A DNA stretch of 64,000 nt from Ophiocordyceps camponoti-saundersi (nom. inval.) (GCA_003339415.1 PDHQ01000006.1:424046-488045); one strand, 5' to 3'. Shown: positions 31,536 to 42,772, numbered from the stretch's first letter. A program made the numbers and translations. The notes: a model not told the origin generated them from the letters alone.

Positions 31536-33129
31536 GAAGAATGGAGACGACCGTATGCGCAGGAGAAAGAAACTAGGTGTGAATTTTGTCTTCTCCTTGA
31601 TAAAGAAGGGAAAGTTGTCAAAGGGAAGGAATATATATAAAAGCGAGTGTGAGGGGGGGAAGAGTTGGAAAGGCTTTCCTGTACTTTGAAGCTGAGGGAT
31701 GGTTCGAGAGAGATATATACTCGATTCCGGCCAGGCGAAAGGATCGTAAGTCAGGATTCGATCTTGTTGTTTTTTGTTTTTCCCTTTCGCCCCAACCTTT
31801 TCGTCTTGCCTCCTTTCTTTCTTTTGACTTTGTTGAATTAGCCATGCTGATTTCATCGTGAGATTGTGAGCTCTCAAGGTTTTCAGTCTAACGATGCTTC
31901 ATGACGGTTTCCTTCTTTCCCCCGGCCTAGAGATGCTTCATGACGGTCTTCTTCTCATCCCCAGCCTTGAGAAAGATGCTTTATGACGGTTTTCTTCTCT
32001 CCCAGCCTAACGATGCTTCATGACGATCTTCTTCTCACCTCAGCCTTGAGAAAGATGCTTCATGACGGTCTCCTTCTCTCCCAGCCTAACGATGCTTCAT
32101 GACGATCTTCTTCTCACCTCAGCCTTAAGAAAGATGCTTTATGACCGTCTCCTTCTCCCCCCCCAGCCTAACGATGCTGTATGACGGTCTTCTTCTCCCG
32201 ACAGCCTACCGATTGCCTCCTGGCTTATCATCTATCATCCTTCCCCCCACCCATAATCGTCATCACAGATCCTCAACTGAAGCTTATTTTTTCCTTCTTC
32301 CACTGCAACGGTAAGTAAGAAAGTGAAAGCCGTTCATGTGAAAGACACGTGGCTCCCCCCTTTTCCCGTACTAAAATCCAACGTCTGCCGTAGTAGAATG
32401 TCGGTTCATGCGGGAGCGGCGGCGGCGTGAGGAAACGCGAGCCAAAAAGGTTCTTTCAAAAGCAAAATAGCTGCTCCAGCCACGACCAGCCTCGCGAATT
32501 AGGTTTTCGAAATTTCCTCTTTCTTTGCTTACTCTCCAGCCTTGGTTGTCGCGACAGTTGCGTATAGTAGCAACCTGTATAGCCTCGCGTTTTGTTGACT
32601 CTGCGATGTTGCATGATCGCGACGTTGAGGCGAGCATCTTCATCAAGATCGCCGAAGCAAACAGGAACGGGAAAGGAAGAAAAAGAAAAGAAAAAAAAAG
32701 GAACCAAGTTGCAGAGGCTGGAGGATTCTATCAAGGCTGGAGAAGGCTTGCTTCGTCTGTTGAGTTTCGATGCGCTTACATGCGCGTCTTACACCTCGTT
32801 AATATCAGCTTTGTTGAGAGCTACAGAAGAAACTATCCCGATCAACCTTGGCAACGACAACACACGAGGAACGCTGCAGTCAGGAAGATGAAGTTGTTAT
32901 AAGAACCCCATGGCCACCACGCACCGGGAGAAAGGTCTTGTTCAAGTCAAGGGCCAAAGGGCAAGTCACTCGCTTTTATTTTTCTTTCATCTACGCCTCG
33001 AGCAACGCAAAAAAAAAACAAAGGAAAAACCTATCCAAAAAAAAATAGGGGAAAAAAAGGGAAGTTCACATTTGCCATCTGTTTCCCCTCGATTCACCTC
33101 CCCTTTTTCTCTTTTCACCTCGTTTCATC
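31536..33129. other. Divergent intergenic region between two surface-protein genes
   Basis: About 1.6 kb between the starts of the secreted protein (leftward) and the Gln/His-rich protein (rightward). It contains the minisatellite at 31893-32215, a poly-A-rich leader at 33005-33060 and a C/T-rich patch at 33080-33125. No coding frame is convincing. Confidence 0.5.
31893..32215. repeat. Minisatellite, eight units with alternating 37/42-bp periods
   Basis: Units begin GATGCTTCATGACGGT (or close variants) at 31893, 31932, 31975, 32012, 32054, 32091, 32133 and 32173, giving periods of 39, 43, 37, 42, 37, 42 and 40 bp. Short units end CCCAGCCTAAC and long units end CAGCCTTGAGAAA, so the array is a dimeric higher-order repeat of about 79 bp. 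Every unit contains TTCTTCTC...CAGCC, which resembles a splice acceptor. Confidence 0.9.
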
Positions 33130-34785
33130 ATGCGTCAAGTTCTTCTCACTCTTTTGCCGTTGATTTCGGCCCCCGTCATGGCGGACACTGTCATCGTTCA
33201 ACGACAGTGTCCGACCACGGTTCGGGAGACGCTCCATTGCAGCACGACTACCATCAACTGCCCGGTCAGTACGTGGCATCACCACCATGAAGGAGGACGT
33301 GAATATTATCGTATCTCTCATGGACACTACCGTCACCATGGTCACCATCGCGGCCATCGTCATGGTCATCATCGTCATCGTCATGGACACCGCCATCGTC
33401 ACGGTCATCGTCATGAGGAGGGATACGATGAATACAAGGAGAAGGACTACAAGAAGAAGGAGTACAAGGATAAGGACTACAAGGAAAAGGATGAGAAGAA
33501 GGCCAAGTCATCGGAAAAGGAGGAGAAAAAGGAGGTCAAGAAGGAGGAAAAGGTCAAGGTCGCCGCCGAAGTTGCTGCCACTCCCGCCGCTGCCGCTGCC
33601 GCTGCCGCCGCCTATCAACAGCCTGCCGCGACCCCGGCCCCGGCCGCGGCCCAGTACCAGGCCCAGGCACAACCTCAGTACCAAGCTCAGGCCCAGCCTC
33701 AGTACCAAGCTCAGGCCCAGCCCCAGTACCAAGCTCAGGCCCAGCCCCAGTACCAGGCTCAGGCCCAGCCCCAGTACCAAGCTCAGGCCCAGCCTCAGTA
33801 CCAAGCTCAGGCCCAGCCCCAGTACCAGGCTCAGGCCCAGCCCCAGTACCAGGCTCAGGCCCAGCCTCAATACCAGGCTAAGGCTCAATACCAGGCTCAG
33901 TCTCAGGACAAGGCTGCGGCCCAGGCTCAGCCTCAGTACCAGGCTCAATCTCAGGACAAGTCTGCTGCTCAGTCTCAGGGCCAGGGCCAAACCCAAAACC
34001 AGGCTTCAACCCAAGCTAAGGCTCAGGGTCAGACTCAGGACAAGGCCGCCTCCCAGGCTCAAGTTCAGGGCCAAGCTCAGGATAAGGCTGCCTCTCAATC
34101 TCAGGGCCAGGGTCAATCTCAGGGCCAGAGCCAGAACCAAGCCCAGAGTCAGTTTTCCTCTCAGTCTCCCGCTCAGAGTCAACCTCAGCCAGACCAAGCT
34201 ACCTCCCAGGGTCAGGGTCAGGGTCAGACTCAGAACCAGCCATCCGGCCAGTCTCCGGCTCAGAGTCAACCTCAGCAAGGCCAGGCTGCCTCCCAGGCTC
34301 AGGCTCAGGGTCAGACTCAGGGCCAGGGTAAGACTCAGGATCAATCTTCCGCCCCGGCTCCGGCTCAAGGCCAGCCTCAGCCAGACCAATCTGCCTCTCA
34401 AGGTCAAGCTCAGGGCCAGACTCAGGGCCAGGGACAGACTCAGGGTCAATCTTCCGCCCCGGCTCCGGCTCAAGGCCAGCCTCAGGACCAGGCTTCTTCT
34501 CAGGGTCAGGGTCAGGGCCAGACTCAGGGACAGGCTTCCTCTCAGGCCGGTCCTCAGGCTCAACCTCAGCCGGATCAATCGGCCTCTCAGGGCCAGACTC
34601 AGGGCCAAGGCTCCATCCAGGCCCCCCCCTCCGGTCAAGCTCCGGGCTCGGGTGGTGGTGTCCCGGCATCGGCTGGCGGCGGCGGCTCGCCTGTAGTCCC
34701 GACATCTGCGGCTTCCAATGTCGCTATCATGAAACAGATGGTGGCCGCCGTGGTCGCCTTTGCTTCTCTCACGCTGATGCTCTAA
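33130..34785 (+). CDS. Modular low-complexity cell-wall protein (His-, Lys-, Gln-rich, GPI-type C-terminus)
   Basis: An intronless 551-aa frame. Order of parts: signal peptide ([17 protein letters not shown]); a short Cys domain with [19 protein letters not shown]; a His-rich block at about 52-95 (repeats of HGHRH and HHGHH) likely to bind Zn, Ni or Cu; a Lys/Glu/Asp/Tyr block ([19 protein letters not shown]); an Ala run; nine perfect QYQAQAQP octapeptides (33652-33867); then about 250 residues of Gln/Ser/Ala/Gly/Pro (GQGQ, SQAQ) low complexity; a Gly/Ser linker; and a terminal hydrophobic segment ([15 protein letters not shown]) as in GPI-anchored proteins. Codons alternate CAG/CAA and the frame stays open, so it is translated sequence rather than decayed repeat. 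It is probably a surface adhesin- or matrix-like protein. No family is recognised. Confidence 0.78.
   Translation: MRQVLLTLLPLISAPVMADTVIVQRQCPTTVRETLHCSTTTINCPVSTWHHHHEGGREYYRISHGHYRHHGHHRGHRHGHHRHRHGHRHRHGHRHEEGYDEYKEKDYKKKEYKDKDYKEKDEKKAKSSEKEEKKEVKKEEKVKVAAEVAATPAAAAAAAAAYQQPAATPAPAAAQYQAQAQPQYQAQAQPQYQAQAQPQYQAQAQPQYQAQAQPQYQAQAQPQYQAQAQPQYQAQAQPQYQAQAQPQYQAKAQYQAQSQDKAAAQAQPQYQAQSQDKSAAQSQGQGQTQNQASTQAKAQGQTQDKAASQAQVQGQAQDKAASQSQGQGQSQGQSQNQAQSQFSSQSPAQSQPQPDQATSQGQGQGQTQNQPSGQSPAQSQPQQGQAASQAQAQGQTQGQGKTQDQSSAPAPAQGQPQPDQSASQGQAQGQTQGQGQTQGQSSAPAPAQGQPQDQASSQGQGQGQTQGQASSQAGPQAQPQPDQSASQGQTQGQGSIQAPPSGQAPGSGGGVPASAGGGGSPVVPTSAASNVAIMKQMVAAVVAFASLTLML
33182..33213. other. Perfect 11-bp inverted repeat in a coding region
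   Basis: CGGACACTGTC at 33182-33192 and GACAGTGTCCG at 33203-33213 are exact reverse complements with a 10-nt loop. In mRNA this would form a stable hairpin immediately after the signal-peptide codons of the Gln/His-rich protein. Confidence 0.9.
33652..33867. repeat. Nine 24-bp tandem repeats coding for QYQAQAQP
   Basis: Nine units of CAGTACCA(A/G)GC(T/C)CAGGC-type sequence with mostly synonymous differences, in frame within the Gln/His-rich surface protein. Such arrays expand and contract readily, so the copy number may vary among strains. Confidence 0.92.
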
Positions 34786-35736
34786 TGTATCACAGAGATT
34801 CAATACATGTAAAATGTGAAGTTTATATCGCAAGGTTACTATTAATACAATCTTCTGTTTGTGACCTTTTATGGCTGAGGCTGCTGTTTGTAGACCAGAG
34901 CTGCATCATGTGAGGCTGTTCGTGAGAGCTGTGACACTGGGACATGATCAAGTGCGGTTGAGTGAAGCGCAGTTGGAGTCCAAGTAAAGTGTTTGGAAAA
35001 ACAAAAAACTACCCTAGAGCAACAACACTCAATTTCCCCTGCCCATGTCCTTGTCAGAAAGGATGGGGTATAAGATGGTACCGTAGTATAGAAGGATTTG
35101 GATATACGGATAGTAGGCAGGTATAATGCTTGCTTGAGTACGGGCACAGCGTCCGTCGTCGGCGGACCGGTCCGATGACCTTTTCATGAAAGGCTCACAC
35201 ACGCTCTTCTGCCTACCAAAGCTTGTTCCCACAACCAGCGACCAACTTTGATGTGAAGACCCGAGTTTAGCTGGTGACTCTACGGACATGTAAGTAATTC
35301 CAGAGAGGCTCACAGCACGGCGTGTATGTGCATACACGGTACACCTATCTACGTGAATGTTTGTCCGCCAAGGGAGAGGGGTGGAAATATTCTGCGTATG
35401 TATGTATGTATGCCTGGATTAACAAAGACGCACGAGGTGTTTGCCTGAAGGGAATATCCCTGGAGGCTGGAACGAGTAGCCTGTATCCTCAGAACATAAC
35501 CACATGGCAACGCTCCCCAGGCCTCAACGCTAATAAACTCAGTTATCCGACAGAGGAAGATGGGGAAAGGGGCCCGGTCAGAGGAGAGGGGGGGGGGGGG
35601 AAGAGGGGGGTTGGCAGGGGGCAGAAACTTTATACTATGACTCACTCGATATTGATTTTACTGTCTGCACGGTTTTCTACAGCTTCTGGAAACCGGTCAA
35701 GAAGAACGGCTCTCACGACACTCGTCGTCCTTCCTC
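34786..35736. other. Intergenic, nothing supportable
   Basis: About 950 bp. It contains a TATG run near 35397-35411 and a G-rich patch at 35580-35615. A plus frame at 35322-35744 overlaps the next gene's start without any motif. Confidence 0.5.
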
Positions 35737-37059
35737 ATGTCTAAATCAACTTCCTCCTCGTGGGTTGGCGCCCCTCCGGTAACGGCCGATGGCTTTGCCT
35801 TCGCGGAGGGTGTTTTCTTCGCCGAAGCCTCCGGTCAGAACCGTCACCCGCGCGCCTCGAATCACGAGATCAAGACGCACTTCAGCTCGTCAGGCAGCGA
35901 ACGCGACTATCCGGCCCATTGGTTCGAGGCGCAGCTCATTCACTACGGTCTCAAGCCGTCTAAGAACAAGGCGGTGGCACGGACTAGGCTGCTCGATGCC
36001 CTGAATGCCGGCGCTCTCAAGGTGCCGTCCTCCATCGCCAAGCTGGAGGGGGATCTGAAGAAGGAATGGACGAAATTAAGTCGAGAGGCGAAAAGGGACA
36101 GCCAATCTGCTGGGAAATCCGCCTCTTCTGCGGCTGGTGTAAAGAGGAAGACGGCTTCAACCCCTGAGCCGGCTTCGAAGAAGACCAAGACTACCGCTCG
36201 CTCTACGCCGGTCAAGACTGCTGCTCGCTCTTCGCCGGCCAAGAAGCGGGCCAATGATGACAAAAACGTCGCGTCCACCGCGGTTAAGCAGAGTCCCGCT
36301 AGATCAGCGAGCTTTGGAAAGGATGCCGCCTCTCAGCCACCGGTCAGGAAGCAAGTGACACGCTGCACCCGTGGTGGCGGCTCCAGGTCACAAGGTCTTA
36401 GCCGTGATTTCATCAAGAAGTCGTCCTCTCCGCCAGCCGCTGAGCCGCGGAGAAAGCAGACGGCCCGCCGAAGTGACACTTCCATGGCTCGAGGACGAAT
36501 CACGGCACCGAACTGTGCAAGGTACGGTAACCAGGGCGACGACGGCCATAACTATGTACCTGAAGCCCCTCAGACACATTCTGTGACGCACCGCAGAGAC
36601 AGCAATGCCCTTAGACCACTCGGCCTCCTCAACGGGAGCTACGACGTCGACTGCCCTTACGTGACATCCGAGTGGCCCCGTTTCGGCTCCGACTTTGGCC
36701 TGTCGCTGACTCTCGCCGGCCGCAAGCTCTGGGGAAGCTTCGACTTGGGTGTCATCTCAGGCGTCTTGTATTTTCCGGAGCGACCTTGGAAGTCGTCAAC
36801 CGAACCGATACCCTTCCTTTGGCGTGGTGGGGAGGATGACGGGCCCATTCGTTACGGTGACGACAACGAAGGCTTCATCAGATTCTTGGGAGACGGAAGA
36901 GTTGAGGGGGAGTTTGACTACATGTCCATCAGCTTTACCGCCGATCGGGTCCAGGGGCAAGGCACGAAGAGCGACATTGACGCTGCGACGTTGAAGAAAG
37001 AGTGGGATGATTACTCGGAAGAAAGATACGAAGAAGAGAATCGCTCTCGTTGGTTCTGA
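35737..37059 (+). CDS. Basic, probably nuclear protein of unknown function
   Basis: An intronless frame of 440 aa. Residues of about 45-95 form an acidic/aromatic then helical segment (DYPAHWFEAQLIHYGLKPSK, then a helix with ARTRLLDALN) that could be a SAP-like DNA-binding fold. Residues of about 110-270 are Ser/Pro/Lys/Arg-rich with several nuclear-localisation-like clusters (VKRKT, ASKKTKTTARS, SPAKKR, EPRRKQTARR) and repeated S/T-P-V/A-K sites typical of chromatin-associated proteins. The C-terminal about 140 residues are a folded domain rich in Trp, Phe and Gly (TSEWPRFGSDFGLSLTLAGR, LWGSFDLGVISGVLYFPERP). I know similar uncharacterised proteins in Hypocreales but no assigned function. 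No introns or repeats. Confidence 0.75.
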   Translation: MSKSTSSSWVGAPPVTADGFAFAEGVFFAEASGQNRHPRASNHEIKTHFSSSGSERDYPAHWFEAQLIHYGLKPSKNKAVARTRLLDALNAGALKVPSSIAKLEGDLKKEWTKLSREAKRDSQSAGKSASSAAGVKRKTASTPEPASKKTKTTARSTPVKTAARSSPAKKRANDDKNVASTAVKQSPARSASFGKDAASQPPVRKQVTRCTRGGGSRSQGLSRDFIKKSSSPPAAEPRRKQTARRSDTSMARGRITAPNCARYGNQGDDGHNYVPEAPQTHSVTHRRDSNALRPLGLLNGSYDVDCPYVTSEWPRFGSDFGLSLTLAGRKLWGSFDLGVISGVLYFPERPWKSSTEPIPFLWRGGEDDGPIRYGDDNEGFIRFLGDGRVEGEFDYMSISFTADRVQGQGTKSDIDAATLKKEWDDYSEERYEEENRSRWF

Positions 37060-38554
37060 GCAAGTGTCATGGATTATGCGATGCAACCATGTATGGATCC
37101 GACAAGCCAAGACTGCAACCAGGGGGGTTGAGATCTGTCACATTCACGTTCGTGTGTGTGAATGTAGTTCCCGTGCATACAATACAGTATGTACAGATAT
37201 GCAACAATCTCCGCTCACATAGCAAGTTGATGAGACGCGAATTCCGTAACCAGCTGGTTGCGACTACGGCTATCACGGGAAACCAGGTTGGATGAGCGGT
37301 GCAGGAGGTGGCGGCCGATTCAAGTCGATGCCGTGGTTCATGAAGAAACAGTTGCGTCCGCTGTTGTCGTATGTATTACGTGTTCTATAGACCATAGCAC
37401 AGCTTGACGAGGATGGATGCTGCCCACATGAAAGGGGGGCTTACGTCTGCACTCAGTGGCGAAAGAGGTGAAGGTGACATAGTTCGAGGCAGGGAGGATA
37501 CGATGAAGCCTCTGCCACCAAAGATAACCGATGTTTTCTCCTTGTACGGACGTGTCATACGTAGATGAAGATTTGCATGAAGATATCTAGCCTCGATCTG
37601 GCTCTCAAGCAAGTACATCTTTTGCCAGCAACCTATCTAGTCGCTTCAACTTGTAGCTAGATACATACATGTATCCGTCGGTAGTAGGCCAAGCAGCAGC
37701 GGACTGGGTGCATTCGGTGCCGTTGACGATGATTATTATAGCAACATTGGAATAGGCTTAGGCCAAAACATGGCTCTTCTTTGTTTCATTCAAAGAATAG
37801 GCACCAGAAATTATCCGTAGCCTTGTCTTAGATGCGCCCTGGGCGTACCTGACCGGACCGAAGCTAGAAGGAGGCCTCTTCTCTAGTATGCGATAGAATA
37901 AGGAACCACTGGTTTCTTAGCGGGATGCCATCTCGGTATCCGTTGGTATGTTTGCAGCTCCAACCAGGCACGTATGTAAGACTATGTAGCCTAAAGTGTT
38001 TACTTGTCCTGACGCGGGGATCGTAGGATTTCCGCCTCAAATTGGCTGCGAACTGTCCTTTTGGGTAAGCATACTTGCTCGTATCTCTTCACCTCTGCCT
38101 CCTCCTTACATGCCTACATACCTGGGTACCTACCTAGGTCAGCAAGCAAATTGGTACAGGCAAGGTGTGAGCTCCTGAGCCTTGGCTGGGATGAAACGAA
38201 AGTAGATATACCGCCAGAGCATATGATCCGGGAGCTTTGTGTCAGGTCTCACTACCCTTTCTCTACGCCGATATGATGTCAGTCTACCTTAAGTCCTTGA
38301 CCTACCTAATCCTCATGCGTAGTACAGATACAGACGGCGGCCCCGATGTGTAGACGTGAGATATAAATTGCCTAGACTGAAAAGAGGAACCAATAACAGG
38401 CAGCAAAAAGGAAAGAAACGAGAGGCTCAACAGTCAGTCGAGGCCGAGGAGACAGAAAAAGGTCCATCCTGCAGCAAACGTACAACCCTACCTACCTACC
38501 TACCTACCTACCTACCTACCTACCTATCTCCTTACCGACCTACATACACACACA

Positions 38555-38585
<31 letters not shown>

Positions 38586-38709
38586 TTACTACTACTACCT
38601 TGCAACAAACCACATACCACAGACAGACAAACATCCTCATGACGTGGACAAGACAAGCCCTCTCAACCCATCATACATCATAGCCTACAGGGCTACGCAC
38701 ACAGCACAC
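37060..38709. promoter_or_regulatory. Long upstream region of the type III PKS gene
   Basis: About 1.65 kb without a supportable gene. It includes TACATACATG microsatellite text near 37660, a CCTA/TACC tetranucleotide run at 38487-38526, and CT and CA dinucleotide runs at 38556-38585. The last 350 bp are A/C-rich, a typical fungal 5' leader. It probably contains the promoter of the polyketide synthase. Confidence 0.45.
38487..38585. repeat. Compound microsatellite (TACC)n-(CT)n-(CA)n
   Basis: Ten or so CCTA/TACC units, then (CT) and (CA) dinucleotide runs, in the leader 125-220 bp upstream of the PKS start codon. Confidence 0.88.
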
Positions 38710-39915
38710 ATGGCGGCCGCCAAGACATTTCGAGACCTGAACCTCTCCATCATCGGAGTGGGCACGCAGTATCCCGACTTCTCCTTCGGCTCAGACACCC
38801 TGGAAGCCATCATCAGAACTCATTACCCCCAATCACCCATGTGAGTGCGCTCGAGCTACGCGTAAGCCGAGCAAAGACGGGCCAACTGACAAAATAACAG
38901 CCTAGAAAAGATCATCTCCATCAACCAATACAGCGGAATCGACACGCGGTCGTCCGTCTTGACCGAAGACCACCCTTTCCTATGTCGAGACGAGCCGCCC
39001 AATATATCAGAACTTCACCAAGCCTTCAAGTCGTTGGGGATACCGCTCGCCGTCAGCGCCGCGTGGAAGGCGATCCGTGAGTCCGGCATCGACACGAGCC
39101 AAATCACGCATCTCGTCTGCTCGACCTGCACCGACGTCTCCAACCCAGGATTCGACTTCTTCGTCGCCAAGGAATTGGGCCTCGATGTGGAAAAGGTGCT
39201 GCTCAGCGGCGTCGGCTGCAGCGGTGGCCTCGCCGCTCTCAGGACGGCCGCCAACCTCGCGCTCGGGTACGCCGCCATGGGTAGGCCGGCTAGGATCCTG
39301 TGTCTGGCGCTGGAGATGACGACGCCTCTGGTGAGGAGCGAACTCGATAGCGCCAGCGAGCGGCAGGAGGTCAGGATAGGCGTCTGCCTGTTCTCGGACG
39401 CGGCCAGCGCGGTGATACTGTCCAACGGGATAGACGATGAGTCGAGACCGATATACCGCCTTCTCGGATGGGAGCACTCCATCATCCCGGAGAGCGATCA
39501 CGAGCTGGGTTTCGACGCCGACAAGCTCGGCTTCAAGGTGGTGCTGTCACCTCAAGTGCCTCACCTCACCAAGCTCGCCATTCGCCCTGCTTTTGACCGT
39601 TTAAAGGCCTGTTTACCGCAACTGGCGCCATACATCAGCAACCCGTCGGATTGCGACTGGGCCCTGCACCCCGGTGGAGCGGCCATCCTATCCGGAGCGG
39701 AGGAGGCGTTGGCAATATCGACGAATCGCCTTCGGGCCAGCTACGACGTCTATGTCCGCCACGGCAACTCTTCCTCTGCAACCGTCTTTTCCGTCCTCGA
39801 TAGATTGCGCTCTGAAGACATGGACAAGTTGGTTCCTGACAAGAAGGACTACGTCGTCGCCTGTGCCTTTGGGCCGGGAATCTCGGTCGAGGCCATCATG
39901 TTGGAGAGGCCGTGA
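38710..39915 (+). CDS. Type III polyketide synthase (chalcone synthase-like)
   Basis: Exons 38710-38840 and 38901-39915 (60-nt intron GTGAGT...AACAG) give 381 aa, the normal length. The catalytic triad is intact: Cys150 in GVGCSGGLAALR, His300 in WALHPGGAAIL and Asn333 in RHGNSSSATVFSVL. The C-terminal GPGISVEAIML loop is the family GFGPG signature in altered form (FGPG). Type III PKSs are homodimers that use CoA starters and malonyl-CoA without an acyl carrier protein. Known fungal members make alkylresorcinols, triketide and tetraketide pyrones or resorcylic acids, often from fatty-acyl starters. The product cannot be predicted from sequence. The downstream P450 and methyltransferase suggest a small biosynthetic cluster. 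Confidence 0.94.
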
Positions 39916-40931
39916 TGGTGTTGGACAGGTCGATACGGAGGCAGAATCGCGATTTAGACTATACACTGCATGAAACACGAAAAGGCTTTTGGAGATGATG
40001 GTTGCAAGGAGCTGGAAGGTAGGGACGTCCTTGTGTATAGCGACGACGACATATAATGTTTCCGATTCCAATAGAACGAAATACGTGGACCATCAATATC
40101 CATCCATCTGTGCCTGGTTTCCTAGGTAGATATGAAAGAGACACAGGGGTCAAGCCTGAAAGAGGGGACAAGATGGTGCTCAATTTGACCCGAAGACGAT
40201 CTGTCTAGAAAGGGGGAGGGGAGAGGCGTGCCAATTTCTTTCCCCAGCCGTACCAATCCTGCCTGCCCATCAAGTCCATCGCCAACAAAGCCGTTATAGA
40301 GGGATTTCGACCCTTTGTCTCTCAAAGCCTCGTCAAGGCAACATTGAACCGGCAAAAGAAGAATCAAGCAACGCAAAACAGGCATCCGGTCCATCCTTCG
40401 CCATCAACGGAGCCGAGGAAACAGAACAGGGCCAACGCAAACATAGAAAAGCAAGCCGGCAGGTTGAACTATCGAAAGCTCGAGGCCACAGGAGGCCGAA
40501 AGTAAAGGCTATTCAAGTCAGGAAAGGTAGAAGGCCCACCAGGACAGCGGCAGGCAGCCGGTCTCAGCAGGCAGTCGTCATCATCGCCAGAGGCATTATC
40601 GCGGTGGGCGTCAGGCAGCGGTAGTAGCAGCAGATGTAGCGGCAGCAGTAACAAGCGGAGGCAGATTAGATCTCATCGTGGAGAAGAAAAAAGAGAGGTC
40701 GTCGCCACGGGTTCCGTGCATGCTGCAGGACACCATACCGAAACCGTCTCTAGGCAGTAGTATACCCCCCTCCTTACTCCCCTCCCACGGACGGTCAAGT
40801 GCCAAAAAGAACAACCCAAGCTTGGCTGGTTCTCGCTCGGGTTAGACGAGGGGCCACCGCCAGGGCAACGTGAGCTTCTGTTAGGTCCCTACGGGGCATT
40901 TCCGATATCGCAATCATCTCCCTCCTCAACA
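39916..40931. other. Intergenic, probable P450 promoter
   Basis: About 1 kb between two genes on the same strand. Minus-strand frames at 40122-40394 and 40469-40814 lack motifs and are not accepted. The stretch 40560-40660 is rich in CAG/GCAG words but has no clear repeat. Confidence 0.5.
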
Positions 40932-42402
40932 ATGACGAGCTCGTTTACAACGTGGTTGGCAGGGGCTCTGATATTGTGCTTCTGCGTCAAGTCTTTGCTT
41001 TTCCCGTCTCACAAGATTACCCGACACGGGAAGCCTCTCAGGTATGTGTTGATGTTTGTTTCATCCTTTCAAGATATTATGGCTGGCTCAGACCCCTGCC
41101 AGGAAACTTCCAGGTGGTCTGCCGTTGATCGGGAACGGCCTCACCTTTATTCAGTCTCGCTCCAAGCTATTGTCATGGCTCGTTGAGTGTGAGCGTCGCC
41201 ATGGACTGGAGACGCTGCAGATTTCCGTGCCTACTCTACCAGATGGCGTGTTGATCAACGACCCTCGAAATCTTGACTTTGTCTTTAAGAATGAGACCTT
41301 GTTTCGAAAAGGGGACATGTTCCGGAGTCGGGCCTTTGACCTCTTCGGCGATGGAATCATCAATGTCGATGGAGCCCCTTGGCGTGCCCAGAGAAAGGCA
41401 GGTCTGCGCTTCCTCAGCGCGTCCACTCTTCGGGTCTTGACGGACGAGACGCTGCCGCGTCTGCTCGGCAAGACTGTTGACTCCCTGATGGCGAGCAAGG
41501 GCCGCATCGTCGACTTACAAGCCGAGTTTCACGAGATAACGACGCAGCTGATGGGGGAGATGGCCTACAACATGGAGATGCACACCAACGACGACTTCAC
41601 CCTCGCCTTCGAGTACGCGGCCAGCGCGACGGGCGAGCGGTTTCAGAACCCACTATGGCCCGTGATGGAATTCTGGACCAGGCCCGGGATGCGAAAGGCC
41701 CTCGCCACCGTCAAGTCCCGCGGCCGTCAGATCGTCTCCAAGGCCATATCCGACCGGGAGACGCGAACCGACGAGGGCGGCGGCACTCTGATTCAATGCC
41801 TCCTGGACGGCATCGGTCATCAAGGCCAAGTCGCCGACGCAGCTTTGAATTATCTATCTGCCGGACGCGATACGACGGCGCAGGCTCTCACGTGGACCTT
41901 TCATCTCCTGATGAAGTATCCCGACGTGGTGGACAAGCTACGCTCCGACCAAGATACGAGGCAATACACCCTCGCAGTCTTTTACGAATCCCTCCGGCTC
42001 TATCCGCCCATCCCCTTCGAGATCAAGCAATCGCAACAAGACGTCACCCTACCCGACGGCACCGTCCTTCCCAAGGACAGATTCATCCTCTGGTCCATCT
42101 ACGCAATGGGACGAAGTTTCGGTGGCTGGGGCGTCGATGCCGAAACGTTCCGCCCGGATCGGTGGCTCGTTGATGGCCAGCTCGTTCACAAGTCTGCCTC
42201 CGACTTCCCCGTCTTTCACGGCGGACAGCGCTCGTGTCTGGGACAGAAGATGGCGGAGGCCATCGCCGTGCAAGTGCTGACTGCCCTTGTGCCACGATTC
42301 AACTTTCGACCTGCATATACGAACGATGCGGACCGGCTTAGCCGCAGCGGCCTGACGCTGCCGATGGAGGGAGGTCTGCCCGTTTATGTGCGAGGAGTCT
42401 GA
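40932..42402 (+). CDS. Cytochrome P450 monooxygenase, ER-anchored
   Basis: Exons 40932-41041 and 41103-42402 (61-nt intron, acceptor CCTGCCAG chosen because it alone keeps frame) give 469 aa. The N-terminal anchor is TSSFTTWLAGALILCFCVKSL, followed by the proline-rich hinge KLPGGLPLIGNG. The I-helix oxygen site is SAGRDTTAQALTW, ExxR is YESLR, the meander is FRPDRW and the heme loop is FHGGQRSCLGQ with Cys415. AGRDTT is characteristic of fatty-acid/alkane hydroxylase-type P450s (CYP52/CYP63/CYP86-like), which fits oxidation of an alkyl side chain on a type III PKS product. That link is inference. The J-J' region is shortened (KLRSDQDTRQYTLAVFYESL), making the protein about 40 residues shorter than usual. 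Electron supply would come from the ER P450 reductase. Confidence 0.92.
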
Positions 42403-42772
42403 TGGGAGACGAGATCAGTTTCACCGGCTTTTTGCTTCTTTTTCGACGCTGCAGCCGTATTCCGGATGGGAACAGGGGTGGGAACGCCGGCTGCGGTGTG
42501 GTGTTGACATCACCTAGAACCTCGGCGGCAGGACATGCAGCCGCGCGTGCAACGCAGAAATGGAATACGACATATCTCCTTTCAAGTACATGCATGAATG
42601 GCGAGCAGAGTTTTATCTTGCCGATCGAGGGGGGGGGGGGGGGGGGGGGGGCCGCCCTAGGGGGGGGGGGGGGGGCCCCGCCTGAACCCCCGCCCCCGCC
42701 GTTTGCCTCGTTTCCCCCCTTCCCTTAAAAAAAAAAAAAAANNNNNNNNNNTATATTTTTAGATATTTTATG

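Noticed and set aside
31893..32215. CRISPR array
   Set aside because: Repeats are contiguous variants without unique spacers, and the host is a eukaryote. It is a minisatellite.
33287..34696. Second plus-strand frame of 469 codons inside the Gln/His-rich gene
   Set aside because: It reads Arg/Leu/Pro monotony from the same repeats in another frame. The first frame has a signal peptide, GPI tail and CAG/CAA synonymous variation.
34006..34833. Minus-strand Leu/Ser-rich frame opposite the Gln-rich repeats
   Set aside because: Compositional antisense of CAG-rich sequence.
40122..40394. Minus-strand frame of 90 codons in the P450 promoter as an extra cluster gene
   Set aside because: No motif, no good start context and no homology I can recognise.
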